From Providencia heimbachae ATCC 35613 (lineage in GTDB: Bacteria > Pseudomonadota > Gammaproteobacteria > Enterobacterales > Enterobacteriaceae): a DNA stretch of 64,000 nt. Shown here one piece after another: positions 34,597-43,563 of the stretch. The position numbers and the translations under genes were made by a program. The stretch is from positions 49,543 to 113,542 of the forward strand of contig NZ_LXEW01000024.1 of assembly GCF_001655055.1 (NCBI RefSeq). Direction: 5' to 3'. Numbering within the stretch: position 1 is the stretch's first letter; each line of letters starts with the position of its first letter. The notes beneath the pieces were generated by a model. That model was not told the origin of the DNA. It ran no database searches and was given only the letters and a program-made list of their open reading frames with translations.

Positions 34597-36063
34597 ATGA
34601 TTAAAGAGTCTCTAAAGATCCATGGTAAAAGACAATTTGAAATCAAACAAAAGGTCCTGTTTCCACGTAAATCTAAAGAGATCCGCTATCAAGTTGAAAC
34701 CTTTTTCTTTTTACCTTCTTCGCTGCAAGTTAACCCTGATCTGTATACGCCATCAAGCCTACAGCGTAGCCTAAAAAATTATATTAGATTGCGTCCACCG
34801 ATTGTTAAGCTGTCATCGTTATCGGCTGAAAATGGGGTATTAGATAAGTTAAAACAGTGGATGGAGCAGCTCAACCCACAAGATCCCCCTTCACTAGATG
34901 AATATGAAAATAAGCTAAAACGCTATACGCTAACCTATAAAAGAACAGTTCGCTTAAATATCAAAATGGTGACTCAAACACCACAACGGCAAACCCCTGA
35001 ACATATCGCGGGTTTACTTGCTGATATTGAAAACTGCCTCAGTCGCTATCGTGCGCTCGCAAGCTATGCCGCCGAGATTGAAAAAATAATCCACTCCAAT
35101 GCATTTTCTTACTGTGATGAGTTTATGGCTTACTACACCATGAATTATTTACGCACCTTATTAAACGATAAGCACATACCGCTGCGTGAAGAAATTCGTC
35201 ATTACTGGTATCAGGAGTTACGTTATCTTCAGAAACACTATCCTGACAGTTTTCCAAATAATGAAAATGACGCAGAGCTGGTCACCTACCGCCGAAATTT
35301 ATTGAAAAAATACATTAATCGCTATCTTTATTTAGAAATTCGCCATAAGCGTGGAGCGCCACTATTATTGCACTCTATTTATGGTATTGCGGCTGCTATC
35401 TCAATGATTTTTGCGACTTTAATCGCCTTTATGTGGCAGGGTAAATACGGTGCACTGAGTGCAAATTTATTTCTGGCGATGGTCGTCGGTTATATTTTTA
35501 AAGATAGGTTTAAAGAAATCGGTCGAGAGCAACTTTACCGGTTATTCCAAAAATGGATCCCCGATCGTCAATTGCGAATTTATCGTGAAGGCGTTAAAGC
35601 CCCTGTCGGTATCTGTAAGGAGTCTTTTCGTTTTCTCAATGAAAATACGCTTTCCCCTGATATTCGTGAGATGCGCCAAAAGTCACATTGGGTCAATTTA
35701 GTGAATGTGCAGCGCGTCGAAGATATTCTTTATTACAGGAAGGATGTTCTTTTACATAATCGACCAACGGTATTTGAACAAGCACAATCTTCAATTGTCG
35801 ATATTACCCGTTTCAATATCTCTGATTTTCTTAAATACATTGATATCAGTTATGAAGAACTTATGGTTAATGACGATGAGCCAACGATTATGGGTGAGAA
35901 GGTTTACCATATTTATATTTGTCGCCGAGTGACGATGAATAAGAAGACCTACAACGAACTTGCCCGATTGGTTGTCAATGCTGATGGCGTGAAACGCTTA
36001 GAAGTACTACAACCACTACAAGTGCTCAATACTAACGAAGATATTGAAATTCCACCTCAGTAA
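34597..36063 (+). CDS. Membrane protein of unknown function
   Basis: I do not recognise this 488-residue protein. The first 255 residues are hydrophilic, rich in Arg, Lys and Tyr, with stretches likely to form helices. Two hydrophobic segments follow at about 257-279 and 284-301, close enough to be a hairpin in the membrane. A hydrophilic C-terminal domain of about 185 residues comes next (for example QLYRLFQKWIPDRQLRIY). There is no signal peptide, so both large domains are probably cytoplasmic. The gene stands alone between a terminator and an ERIC-type repeat. Codon use looks like that of its neighbours. The ribosome site is weak (AAGAG). Confidence 0.8.
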   Translation: MIKESLKIHGKRQFEIKQKVLFPRKSKEIRYQVETFFFLPSSLQVNPDLYTPSSLQRSLKNYIRLRPPIVKLSSLSAENGVLDKLKQWMEQLNPQDPPSLDEYENKLKRYTLTYKRTVRLNIKMVTQTPQRQTPEHIAGLLADIENCLSRYRALASYAAEIEKIIHSNAFSYCDEFMAYYTMNYLRTLLNDKHIPLREEIRHYWYQELRYLQKHYPDSFPNNENDAELVTYRRNLLKKYINRYLYLEIRHKRGAPLLLHSIYGIAAAISMIFATLIAFMWQGKYGALSANLFLAMVVGYIFKDRFKEIGREQLYRLFQKWIPDRQLRIYREGVKAPVGICKESFRFLNENTLSPDIREMRQKSHWVNLVNVQRVEDILYYRKDVLLHNRPTVFEQAQSSIVDITRFNISDFLKYIDISYEELMVNDDEPTIMGEKVYHIYICRRVTMNKKTYNELARLVVNADGVKRLEVLQPLQVLNTNEDIEIPPQ

Positions 36064-36144
36064 GCATTTAATTTAAAAACCTTTTTTCCAGCTTCATTAT
36101 CACTTAAATAATTCAGACTACAGCAAGAAGAAAATTTCTTAGTC

Positions 36145-36270
36145 ATATCCTAAATAGTTCCAATTGTAGGTAGGCGGCAAATGAATGAATCCCTAGGAAC
36201 ATAGAAAACTATGTGACTAGGGTGAATGAATGTAGCCAACACCCCTACAATTGGAACTATGACGGATATT
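36145..36270. repeat. ERIC-type intergenic repeat
   Basis: About 126 bases with well-matched ends (tagttccaattgtaggtagg and ctacaattggaacta) and the ERIC-like core (tccctaggaacatag, ctatgtgactagggtga). It lies between two convergent genes and its end touches the stop codon of the siderophore ATPase gene. Confidence 0.8.
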
Positions 36271-37027
36271 AGTAGTAAAGGGCGATATGTTGATTAGCTA
36301 TCTCCCGAATCTCCACCGGCGTATCAAAAATATCCTCTATAATCTCTGCTTTCATTATCTCTGCTGGGGAGCCGTGATAGGATAATTTCCCGTTTCTTAG
36401 TGCCACAATATAGTCTGAATAAACAGAAGCAAAATTAATATCGTGGATCACTAAGATGATGGTTTTACCCAATTCATCGGCTGCACGACGCAGTAATTTC
36501 ATCATGATAACGGCATGCTTCATATCGAGGTTATTTAGCGGTTCATCTAGCAATACATATTCGGTGTCTTGGCAAAGTACCATTGCCACATAAGCACGCT
36601 GGCGCTGCCCACCCGATAATTCATCTAAATAGCGATGGCGCAAATCTGATAAATTTAAAAACGACAGTGATTCATCAATTTTTTGTTTATCGGCAACATT
36701 TAAGCGCCCTTTTGTATAAGGATAACGACCAAACCCGACAAGCTCTTCAACCGTTAATCGGCTAGCAAATTGATTTTCTTGACGTAAAACGGATAAACAT
36801 GTGGCTAACTTATCACTAGGCGTTGTGGATACATCTAAGTCATTCACTTTGACATAACCGCCCTCATCAGCCACTAATAAGCGCCCAATAATCGATAATA
36901 ATGTTGATTTACCCGCGCCATTTGGCCCGATGATCGAGGTAATACCGCTATTTTTAATTGTTGTTGTGACGTTATCTAAGACTTTAGTATCCTGATAACT
37001 TTTCGATATCTGACTAATTTCAATCAT
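36269..37027 (-). CDS. Siderophore ABC transporter ATPase
   Basis: A 252-residue ATPase of the FepC/FecE/CeuD/VctC group, with Walker A GPNGAGKSTL, signature LSGGQRQRAYVAM and Walker B YVLLDEPLNNLD. It powers iron-siderophore uptake through the two permeases encoded upstream. It is the last gene of a four-gene minus-strand operon, starting 1 base after the permease stop. An ERIC-type repeat follows it directly. Confidence 0.92.
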   Translation of the reverse strand: MIEISQISKSYQDTKVLDNVTTTIKNSGITSIIGPNGAGKSTLLSIIGRLLVADEGGYVKVNDLDVSTTPSDKLATCLSVLRQENQFASRLTVEELVGFGRYPYTKGRLNVADKQKIDESLSFLNLSDLRHRYLDELSGGQRQRAYVAMVLCQDTEYVLLDEPLNNLDMKHAVIMMKLLRRAADELGKTIILVIHDINFASVYSDYIVALRNGKLSYHGSPAEIMKAEIIEDIFDTPVEIREIANQHIALYY

Positions 37028-37028
37028 A

Positions 37029-38021
37029 CTAAAACCTTCTTAACACCATATAAATGAAGAATATTCCACCAACGAATTCAATCACGACAGATAAGGTTCC
37101 TGCCATATTTAAGCCGTACTCTAAGATCAACTGCCCACCGATTAGCGCAATAACACCTAATAAGAATGATACGGGCAATAAGTAACGGTGTTGGCTACTG
37201 CCACTGACAAAATACGCTAAGTTTGCCACCATCAACCCTAAGAAGGTTAAAGGCCCAACTAAGGCGGTTGAAATCGCAACCAGTATCGAAATCAGCAGTA
37301 AAATAACCGTCACTTGATGGCGATAATTAATCCCTAAATTAACCGCATTTGCCTGCCCGAGTCCGATTACATCAAAGCAATAACGCATCCGCCATAACAA
37401 TAAACCGACAACAACCGTAATGGCTAACGTAAAGAGGATAAGCTCGGGAGTTCCCTTGGTAAAGGTTGCAAACATACGGCTTTGCAAAATAGAGAATTCA
37501 TTTGGATCCATTAAACGCTGCAGTAAAGTTGCGACACTACGGAATAATGTTCCAAGAATAATCCCCACCATCAAGACGAGGTTAATATTCATTTTGACAG
37601 AAACAAATAGCCAGCGGTAAAGCAATACCGAGAATAAAACCAGCAATGAAGATTCGAGTAAAAACTTACCAATATTCAACAGCCATGATGCAGGAAAGCT
37701 ATCGGTATAAAAAATAAAGATAGTTTGTAGTAATACAAATAGTGCTTCTAACCCCATAATTGATGGGGTCAGTATCTTATTATTAGCGATAGTCTGAAAC
37801 AGGACGGTCGACACCCCCGAAGCAAAAGCCACGACGATCATCGTCAGAACAATGTAACCACGATGCGGTAAGATATAAGCGAGGTTATTCCCCAAATTAA
37901 TCGTCATATAAAGTATGACCGATAATATTGACAGTGCGAGTAGTATCCATATCCGTTGTAACGGCGTGATACCCTTTTTAACCGCCAGCGCAGGCGCTAT
38001 TGATGTATTAACTTTTTGCAT
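37029..38021 (-). CDS. Siderophore ABC transporter permease (VctG/CeuC type)
   Basis: A 330-residue permease of the FecCD family with about nine hydrophobic helices and the conserved loop GPLTFLGLMVANLAYF. It pairs with the other permease of the operon. Its start lies within the end of that gene (14-base overlap), so the two are translated together. The N-terminus has a short charged tail before the first helix. Confidence 0.9.
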   Translation of the reverse strand: MQKVNTSIAPALAVKKGITPLQRIWILLALSILSVILYMTINLGNNLAYILPHRGYIVLTMIVVAFASGVSTVLFQTIANNKILTPSIMGLEALFVLLQTIFIFYTDSFPASWLLNIGKFLLESSLLVLFSVLLYRWLFVSVKMNINLVLMVGIILGTLFRSVATLLQRLMDPNEFSILQSRMFATFTKGTPELILFTLAITVVVGLLLWRMRYCFDVIGLGQANAVNLGINYRHQVTVILLLISILVAISTALVGPLTFLGLMVANLAYFVSGSSQHRYLLPVSFLLGVIALIGGQLILEYGLNMAGTLSVVIEFVGGIFFIYMVLRRF

Positions 38022-38970
38022 AACGTTGCTGCTTCAACAGTAAATATAAGAAAATAATAGCGCCCACCGCGCCTAAAATAACACTGGCTGGGATCTCGAA
38101 TGGGTATCGTATTAAACGTCCGATGATATCGCATAGCAACACTAACCCACCACCCGCAAGACAAATCCATGGAATGGTTTTGCGGATATTATCCCCCATA
38201 ATGAGGCTAACTAAATTTGGAATGATTAATCCAAGGAACGGTAGTGCCCCCACGACGACAACCACAACACCACTAATTAATGCAATAATAGATAACCCAA
38301 TGGTCATCACCTTGCGGTAATTTAACCCAACATTAATGGAAAATTCACGCCCCATCCCCGCAACCGTAAAGCTATCGGCAATCCAGCAGGCAATAAGTGT
38401 CAAAATACCCACTAGCCATAACAACTCATATCGCCCTTGTAAGATGCTAGAAAAATCGCCACTCATCCAAGCGCCAAGCGACTGCAATAAATCAAAATAG
38501 TATGCAGTGAATACCGTTAACGCACTAATAACAGCGCCAAGCATGATACCAACGAGAGGAACGATCAGGGCAGATTTTAGGATAACTCGGCGCAATAAAA
38601 CCATAAATAACATGGTGCCAAGAAGTGCAAAACCACTAGCAACCACCATTTTGGTCATAATACCTGAGGCGGGAAAAAAGGCCATTACGATCAATAAACC
38701 TAAGCTAGCGGATTGCGTTGTGCCAGCAAGAGACGGCTCAACAAAGCGGTTTTGTGTGAGAAGTTGCATGATAAGGCCCGCAACGCTCATCGCGCTACCG
38801 GCTAAGATCAAAGAGACAGTTCTAGGAATTCGGCTGATAAAAAAGATGTCTTGCATCTCTGGATCGGTGAAAAGCGAAACGGGTGATACGTCACCCGCTC
38901 CTATAAATAAGCTTAATACCGCTAATACCAATAATGCGATAATTCCACAAAAAAAATAAAGCGTTTTCAT
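38008..38970 (-). CDS. Siderophore ABC transporter permease (VctD/CeuB type)
   Basis: A 320-residue FecCD-family permease. It has a hydrophobic N-terminal helix, the segment SRIPRTVSLILAGSAMSVAG typical of the family, and the loop GALPFLGLIIPNLVSLIMGDN. It starts 3 bases after the binding protein gene. Together with the next permease it forms the inner-membrane channel for the iron complex. Confidence 0.92.
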   Translation of the reverse strand: MKTLYFFCGIIALLVLAVLSLFIGAGDVSPVSLFTDPEMQDIFFISRIPRTVSLILAGSAMSVAGLIMQLLTQNRFVEPSLAGTTQSASLGLLIVMAFFPASGIMTKMVVASGFALLGTMLFMVLLRRVILKSALIVPLVGIMLGAVISALTVFTAYYFDLLQSLGAWMSGDFSSILQGRYELLWLVGILTLIACWIADSFTVAGMGREFSINVGLNYRKVMTIGLSIIALISGVVVVVVGALPFLGLIIPNLVSLIMGDNIRKTIPWICLAGGGLVLLCDIIGRLIRYPFEIPASVILGAVGAIIFLYLLLKQQRYAKS

Positions 38971-38973
38971 GGG

Positions 38974-39942
38974 TTAATTAGATTTACTCTTCTCTAATGC
39001 GTTATTGATATCATCCATTAATTTGGAATAAGTCTGTATGCCACCCGCAATATAAACAGCTGAGGAATCAAGGTAAGCAATTTGGCCTTTGTTCCATGCG
39101 GCAGTTTTTCTAACTAATGCGTTATCAAGCACTTCAGCTGCAGGTTGTGCGTCAGAGCGGGCAATTGCGCTGTCACGGTCGATAACAAATAACCAGTCAG
39201 GATTAAGTTTTACCAGTAACTCGGCATTAACGATGTTACCGTGGCGACCTGTATCTTCTGGGAATACATAAGCAGGTTCAAAACCTAGCTCATCAAAAAT
39301 AAAACCAAAACGTGAACCTGGGCCATAAGCAGAAATTTTACCGCCACTGACTAAGATCACCATCGCTTTACCTGAATTTGGTGTTTTTGCTTTGATATCG
39401 GCAATTTTGCCTTTGAAGTCGGTGATGATTTTATCGGCTTCTTTCTCTTTACCGAAGATCACCCCTAATTCTGTTGTACGTTCCGTTAGGCTATCGATAA
39501 AACGTTTATTATCAATATCCATTGAAATTGTTGGTGCAACACCACTGAGTTTGTCATAAGCATCGCGAGAGCGGCTTCCACCTAGGATTAAATCAGGCTT
39601 AGCGTTACTGAGTGTTTCATAAGCAGGCTCAAACAATGTGCCCGCATTAACATAGTCTGTGCCGCTATATTTAGATAAAAATTTCGGTAAGTGGACGTTA
39701 GTTTGTGGCAGGCCAGCAACAGGTACACCAAGAGCATCGATGATGTCCAATGTCTCCATGTTCATAACGATAACTTTTTGCGGATGGCGAGGAATTTCTG
39801 TTTTGCCTTGGGCATGTTCAACGGTAATAACTTGCTTTTCAGCGACTTGAGAAGTCCCTGTGGTTTCTTTTGCATTATCGCAGCCCGCTAAGACTAACGC
39901 TGACAGTAATGCGATACCTGAAACTAATGATTTTGCAAACAT
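38974..39942 (-). CDS. Siderophore-binding lipoprotein (VctP/CeuE/YclQ type)
   Basis: A 322-residue periplasmic binding protein of the FepB/FatB family. It has a lipobox (LVLAGC) with Cys21 as the lipid-modified residue, so it is probably tethered to a membrane. The family segments RHPQKVIVMNMETLDIIDALG and SGGKISAYGPGSRFG are present; the latter is typical of proteins binding catecholate or linear siderophores. It is first in an operon with the gene order of vctPDGC. No outer-membrane receptor or siderophore synthesis gene is in the window. Confidence 0.9.
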   Translation of the reverse strand: MFAKSLVSGIALLSALVLAGCDNAKETTGTSQVAEKQVITVEHAQGKTEIPRHPQKVIVMNMETLDIIDALGVPVAGLPQTNVHLPKFLSKYSGTDYVNAGTLFEPAYETLSNAKPDLILGGSRSRDAYDKLSGVAPTISMDIDNKRFIDSLTERTTELGVIFGKEKEADKIITDFKGKIADIKAKTPNSGKAMVILVSGGKISAYGPGSRFGFIFDELGFEPAYVFPEDTGRHGNIVNAELLVKLNPDWLFVIDRDSAIARSDAQPAAEVLDNALVRKTAAWNKGQIAYLDSSAVYIAGGIQTYSKLMDDINNALEKSKSN

Positions 39943-40286
39943 CCAATTTTCTCCATCTTTCTTTTAAAGTACCGATAATAAACAGACTAACGACTCGAAG
40001 ATGGCAGTATCTTACACGTTATTAAGCGCTAATGATATTAGTTTGCATTTGCATTTGATCGCAAAAATGTAAGAAAGCACGAATACGTCAATTTATTGCA
40101 TCTATCGCACGTATTTATGCCCTAAATAATGTATCAGTTTTATAAAACATGAGGGGAATTAGCCAAATGAGCGTATATGATATGTGTATAAATAAGCGTC
40201 TATAGCAAGCGGATTGATACTTTAAAAATAACCAGGTTGAGTCACGCCATCGCCGAGCTTCTGTAACAACCTCAACCTGTTATTAA
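39943..40286. promoter_or_regulatory. Upstream region of the siderophore operon with a possible Fur box
   Basis: 344 bases without a gene. The 19 bases at 40028-40046 (gctaatgatattagtttgc) match 13 of 19 positions of the Fur consensus by eye, about 90 bases before the lipoprotein start. The fimbrial operon terminator lies at the other end. Confidence 0.45.
40220..40282 (-). terminator. Possible terminator of the fimbrial operon
   Basis: On the minus strand, an 8-bp stem (aggttgag with ctcaacct) and a loop of about 29 bases is followed by a T-rich run (TTATTTTTAAAG). It begins just after the MrpJ-like stop codon. The loop is long, so the call is tentative. Confidence 0.5.
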
Positions 40287-40556
40287 TTAGAACTCACTAA
40301 AATTCCTGTCATTATTCATTTGGGAACTAATATCTTCTAAGAACCAATTAATTGGGGTTCCCATTAAGAATGCGAGTTTAAAGAGATGGTATAAGTCAAT
40401 TTTTATTTTTCCCCTTTCATAGCGAGAGATTTGTTGCTGACTTACACCCAATAACTGGGCTAATTGATAGCCGGTATAGCCCAATTCTTTTCGTTTTTCT
40501 AAGATCCGCTGACCTACCATAAAATGGATTTTTTCACTGCTATTTTCTGAATACAT
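40287..40556 (-). CDS. mrpJ: MrpJ-like fimbrial-operon regulator (XRE type)
   Basis: An 89-residue XRE-type DNA-binding protein with the helix-turn-helix YQLAQLLGVSQQQISRYERG. It resembles Proteus mirabilis MrpJ, the last gene of the mrp operon, which represses flagellar genes while fimbriae are made; the shared parts include the QQQISRYERG region and the TPINWF segment. The ATG at 40556 has a GGTGG site; the frame runs four codons further up without one. Its place at the end of a fimbrial operon supports the name. Confidence 0.88.
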   Translation of the reverse strand: MYSENSSEKIHFMVGQRILEKRKELGYTGYQLAQLLGVSQQQISRYERGKIKIDLYHLFKLAFLMGTPINWFLEDISSQMNNDRNFSEF

Positions 40557-40571
40557 ATCGACCACCATTTA

Positions 40572-41390
40572 TTAAGGCATGGTTAAAATTAAAGATGCGG
40601 CACCATTGAAAGCACCTGGAGCAACACGCCCACTGGTATCCAATCGCGCTTTCAGTTGAACGGTACTGGTACCACCGCCAGGAACATAAAGGCTCTGACC
40701 AACTTCACCCGGTCTATTATTAGGGCCTAAGAATAAACTTGCGTTTAAGCTGTTATCATTACGTAATCTAACTCGACCATTATTTGTACCAGAAGCAATC
40801 ACCAGAACACTCATAGGCAAGTTACAGGTCACGCTTACAGTCACTTCTTGCATTAAACCATTTAAGCTCGCTTCATCAACTGAACCAAAATTAATATCGG
40901 GGATATTATTATTGATACGACATGCGCCTACCGGTGGTGGAGCGATCCCACATAATGAGCCAGGAAGCAAACCACCTCTTTGGGAGCCGGTTTCGTAAAA
41001 TAACCCAACGCATTCCTGGTTAGATTGCAAACGCATCCCACGGTGCTGTGCAATCATAGGTCCAATAGGAAAGCCGACCTTACTCCTTGCAAATTCCTGA
41101 ACTTGCCACATATATTGGTAGCCTCGGATACTTCCTATCGTTAATGTTGCACCGCCGGGTGTCCCTGCTGTCGTATGCTTATGATTAACACTGAGATTAC
41201 ACATTGCAGCACCATAACAAGGATTCAACGTACCACGAGGCTCGTCATCCCAACGTTCAATAATAAAGGTATAATCGGCATCACCCGTGGTACCAATCGG
41301 CTTAGATTCTGTAATATAAGAAAAAATTGCCGCTGATGCAGAGGATGAGACCATGGCTGCACCCAATAATAGAGAGGATAAAAATTTCAT
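40572..41390 (-). CDS. mrpH: MrpH-like fimbrial tip adhesin
   Basis: A 272-residue two-domain fimbrial adhesin. After a signal peptide (SSLLLGAAMVSSSASA) comes a lectin-like receptor domain with the MrpH hallmarks FSYITES, NPCYG, VNHKHT and SNQECVGLFY. The three histidines that bind zinc in Proteus MrpH are present as His70, His72 and His116. Cysteine pairs typical of the domain are kept. From about residue 150 (GIAPPPVGACRI) a pilin domain follows for joining the fimbria. It would sit at the tip and bind surfaces or host tissue in a zinc-dependent way. Confidence 0.92.
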   Translation of the reverse strand: MKFLSSLLLGAAMVSSSASAAIFSYITESKPIGTTGDADYTFIIERWDDEPRGTLNPCYGAAMCNLSVNHKHTTAGTPGGATLTIGSIRGYQYMWQVQEFARSKVGFPIGPMIAQHRGMRLQSNQECVGLFYETGSQRGGLLPGSLCGIAPPPVGACRINNNIPDINFGSVDEASLNGLMQEVTVSVTCNLPMSVLVIASGTNNGRVRLRNDNSLNASLFLGPNNRPGEVGQSLYVPGGGTSTVQLKARLDTSGRVAPGAFNGAASLILTMP

Positions 41391-41408
41391 ATTAGTTCAC
41401 AGCCTTTA

Positions 41409-41939
41409 TTATTCGTAATCTAATTTAAATGTTGCTGTCGCGTTATAAGGTCCAACTTTAATTGTCTTATTACTAATTGCGTCAGGTTCACCTTTTAAAA
41501 ATGCTTGGAAATGCAATTGGGTTGCGCCATTTTGAAGCGCAATTTTTTCACCTTCCTGAGCAATATCTAAGGGAGAACCATCGGAATTTTGGATCCCAAT
41601 GGCAAAGCCTGATGCAGTACTACTGTTAGACAATGCAAGGAAACCTGGTAATGCAGGACTTGGTGTCCCCGAGAAAGTCACTTTGACCGATTTACCAATA
41701 CTGGTATCACAGTCAGATAACTTAATGACAAAATCCTTGCTTGCGGTATGACCATTCGCATAAAAGTTTTTTTCTGGTGTATCCCAAAAAATTAATGAAA
41801 TCTTTTCATCGCCGGGCAAAATCGTGCACGGTTCTTCCACCAAATTACCCCGAATTTGTAGGTTATTAGGGATCGCTAGCGCACCGCTACCATAAGGTAA
41901 TAGGGTAATAATTAAGGCTACTTTCGTCAGCATATTCAT
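41409..41939 (-). CDS. Minor fimbrial subunit (MrpG-like)
   Basis: A 176-residue fimbrial subunit with a signal peptide (MLTKVALIITLLPYGSGALA) and a pilin domain. It has the family cysteines (EEPCTILPG and LSDCDTS) and ends in the beta-zipper motif ATATFKLDYE. By position just before mrpH it matches MrpG. It probably forms part of the tip fibre. Its start overlaps the stop of the preceding gene (TAATG). It may start at either of two close ATG codons. Confidence 0.85.
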   Translation of the reverse strand: MNMLTKVALIITLLPYGSGALAIPNNLQIRGNLVEEPCTILPGDEKISLIFWDTPEKNFYANGHTASKDFVIKLSDCDTSIGKSVKVTFSGTPSPALPGFLALSNSSTASGFAIGIQNSDGSPLDIAQEGEKIALQNGATQLHFQAFLKGEPDAISNKTIKVGPYNATATFKLDYE

Positions 41940-42424
41940 TATTGGTACTCCGCTAACAATGTCGCCGTAACTGAAAAAACCCCTTCCGGCAACGTTGAAC
42001 CCGGTCGTTTTACAGGAACGACTTCGAGTATAGGAGGTTGGCCATAATTAATTTTTATCGGCTTATTAAGCTCAAATCCTTGTCCATTCTGGGTAATTCG
42101 CATACCGAGATCACGAATGTTAGTTTGCAATGCCGAGTCATCAAACCCCGTTTTAGGACCTTGTATTGATAACATCAGATCCCAACTGTGCATATTAGGG
42201 TCGCATTTCAAGCCATAATCGATAGGTTGGGCATAGTTGATACCATCAATTTTATGTAAGCCAATATCCTTATAAATAATCTCAATAATGCCATCATCAT
42301 GAATAGTACATGGAGGTGGAATCAGTAATGTTCCATACATTTTCATGTTATCGGCTAAAACCATGCCTGTAGGAATAAAAAATAAGCTGACCAACAGTGG
42401 GATTTTTTTCATTATCTTATTCAT
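41939..42424 (-). CDS. Minor fimbrial subunit, paralogue 2 (MrpF-like)
   Basis: A 161-residue fimbrial subunit with a signal peptide ending near VLA-DNM. It shares the pattern PPPCTI...G, then DG(I/V)xY, then PI(D/N)Y, then EVVPVKR, with the gene just upstream, and ends in the donor-strand motif TATLLAEYQ. The ATG at 42424 with a GAGGA site is preferred over a GTG at 42436. The two genes look like a tandem duplication of an MrpF-type subunit. Confidence 0.83.
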   Translation of the reverse strand: MNKIMKKIPLLVSLFFIPTGMVLADNMKMYGTLLIPPPCTIHDDGIIEIIYKDIGLHKIDGINYAQPIDYGLKCDPNMHSWDLMLSIQGPKTGFDDSALQTNIRDLGMRITQNGQGFELNKPIKINYGQPPILEVVPVKRPGSTLPEGVFSVTATLLAEYQ

Positions 42425-42432
42425 CTTTATCC

Positions 42433-42978
42433 TCACTGGTACTCAATCATTAATGTAGCAACAGATTCAAATGCACCACCTTTAAGCGTTTTGGTTAGAT
42501 CACGCACAGGCACAACTGAAAACTGAGGAGCATTTGGGTAAGTAAAGCGAATTTCTTCATTTAAACTGAGCTTACGCCCCCCATAACGGAGGGAAACACC
42601 TAACCCATCGATATTTGTCTCTAATGATTGGGTATCAAATGATGCTCGATTCCCTTTCACAGACATTTTCATTAGTTGAGTTGGCATTTTGGTACATTCA
42701 ATTCTATAGTTAATCGGTTTTTCGTAAGCCACACCATCAACGCGTGTACTCATTATTTCGCCAAAATTAACTTCAATCAGTTCACCGTTGTTAATTTTGC
42801 AAGGTGGAGGAGCAAGTACAATCCCCCTAATTTGCACATAAACAACACCGGGAATAGCTCGAGTATTAGCTTGCGGATTAATACGCGTTTCTGGTAATCC
42901 TGCCTGTGATGCTGAAGCGAATAAGATCCCAGCGAGGCATGGCGCTAGTATGTATCGCGGCTTATTAAAATCAGTCAT
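42433..42978 (-). CDS. Minor fimbrial subunit, paralogue 1 (MrpF-like)
   Basis: A 181-residue fimbrial subunit with a signal peptide (ILAPCLAGILFASASQA). The mature part has PPPCKINNGELIEVNFG and SVVPVRD, and ends in SVATLMIEYQ, all parallel to the next gene. It overlaps the preceding gene by eight bases and the next frame by a few, so translation is coupled. An AGGTGG site precedes the ATG. Confidence 0.83.
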   Translation of the reverse strand: MTDFNKPRYILAPCLAGILFASASQAGLPETRINPQANTRAIPGVVYVQIRGIVLAPPPCKINNGELIEVNFGEIMSTRVDGVAYEKPINYRIECTKMPTQLMKMSVKGNRASFDTQSLETNIDGLGVSLRYGGRKLSLNEEIRFTYPNAPQFSVVPVRDLTKTLKGGAFESVATLMIEYQ

Positions 42979-43552
42979 AATCCACCTTAAAGTCCATCAC
43001 AGCACTGAAATTCCCTTCAGTCAGTTTTTCGGGCGTTCTCACCGGGGCAACAAAATAATTGAGAGAACCTTGTGGTGATGCTAAAAATTGGGGACGCCCG
43101 CGGCTGCCTAAACGAATATCTTGATCCTGTGCATCCTTCACTTCTAAAGCCACGCCAGATACACCTTTAACACTCAACATTTGTGGAAAATGTTTATCAG
43201 CGACACCAACAAAAGAGACCGTTATCACAGGCTGCATCGCATCCCAAGTCGGCGTATCTGTTCTGACATCTCTCGAGCGACTTTGTGTTCTAATACAGTT
43301 TTTAAACTGCAATTGAAACTGCACCGGTTCCGCCCTATCTCCAACTTTACGCAGCGAATATGACGGTATATCCCCAAGCGAAATCTCTTGTCGCTCTGAC
43401 CTCGCCACATCCATAGTACAAGGTGCTTCCGTCATAAAACCTTTTACGACTACTTGTCCATGTAAGCCATCTACCTCCCAGCTATTGATACCAGATGCCA
43501 ACACTGGGGCTAAACTGAATATGATCGTGCTGAACAGGAGAGTCCTTTTCAT
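42971..43552 (-). CDS. Minor fimbrial subunit (MrpE-like)
   Basis: A 193-residue fimbrial subunit with a signal peptide (TLLFSTIIFSLAPVLASG). Pilin features are the paired cysteines (EAPCTM and FKNC), and the C-terminal motif AVMDFKVDYD. By order after the chaperone it matches MrpE, though the subunits of these operons are hard to tell apart by sequence. A GGAG site lies before the ATG. Confidence 0.83.
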   Translation of the reverse strand: MKRTLLFSTIIFSLAPVLASGINSWEVDGLHGQVVVKGFMTEAPCTMDVARSERQEISLGDIPSYSLRKVGDRAEPVQFQLQFKNCIRTQSRSRDVRTDTPTWDAMQPVITVSFVGVADKHFPQMLSVKGVSGVALEVKDAQDQDIRLGSRGRPQFLASPQGSLNYFVAPVRTPEKLTEGNFSAVMDFKVDYD

Positions 43553-43563
43553 GTTTTTCTCCG

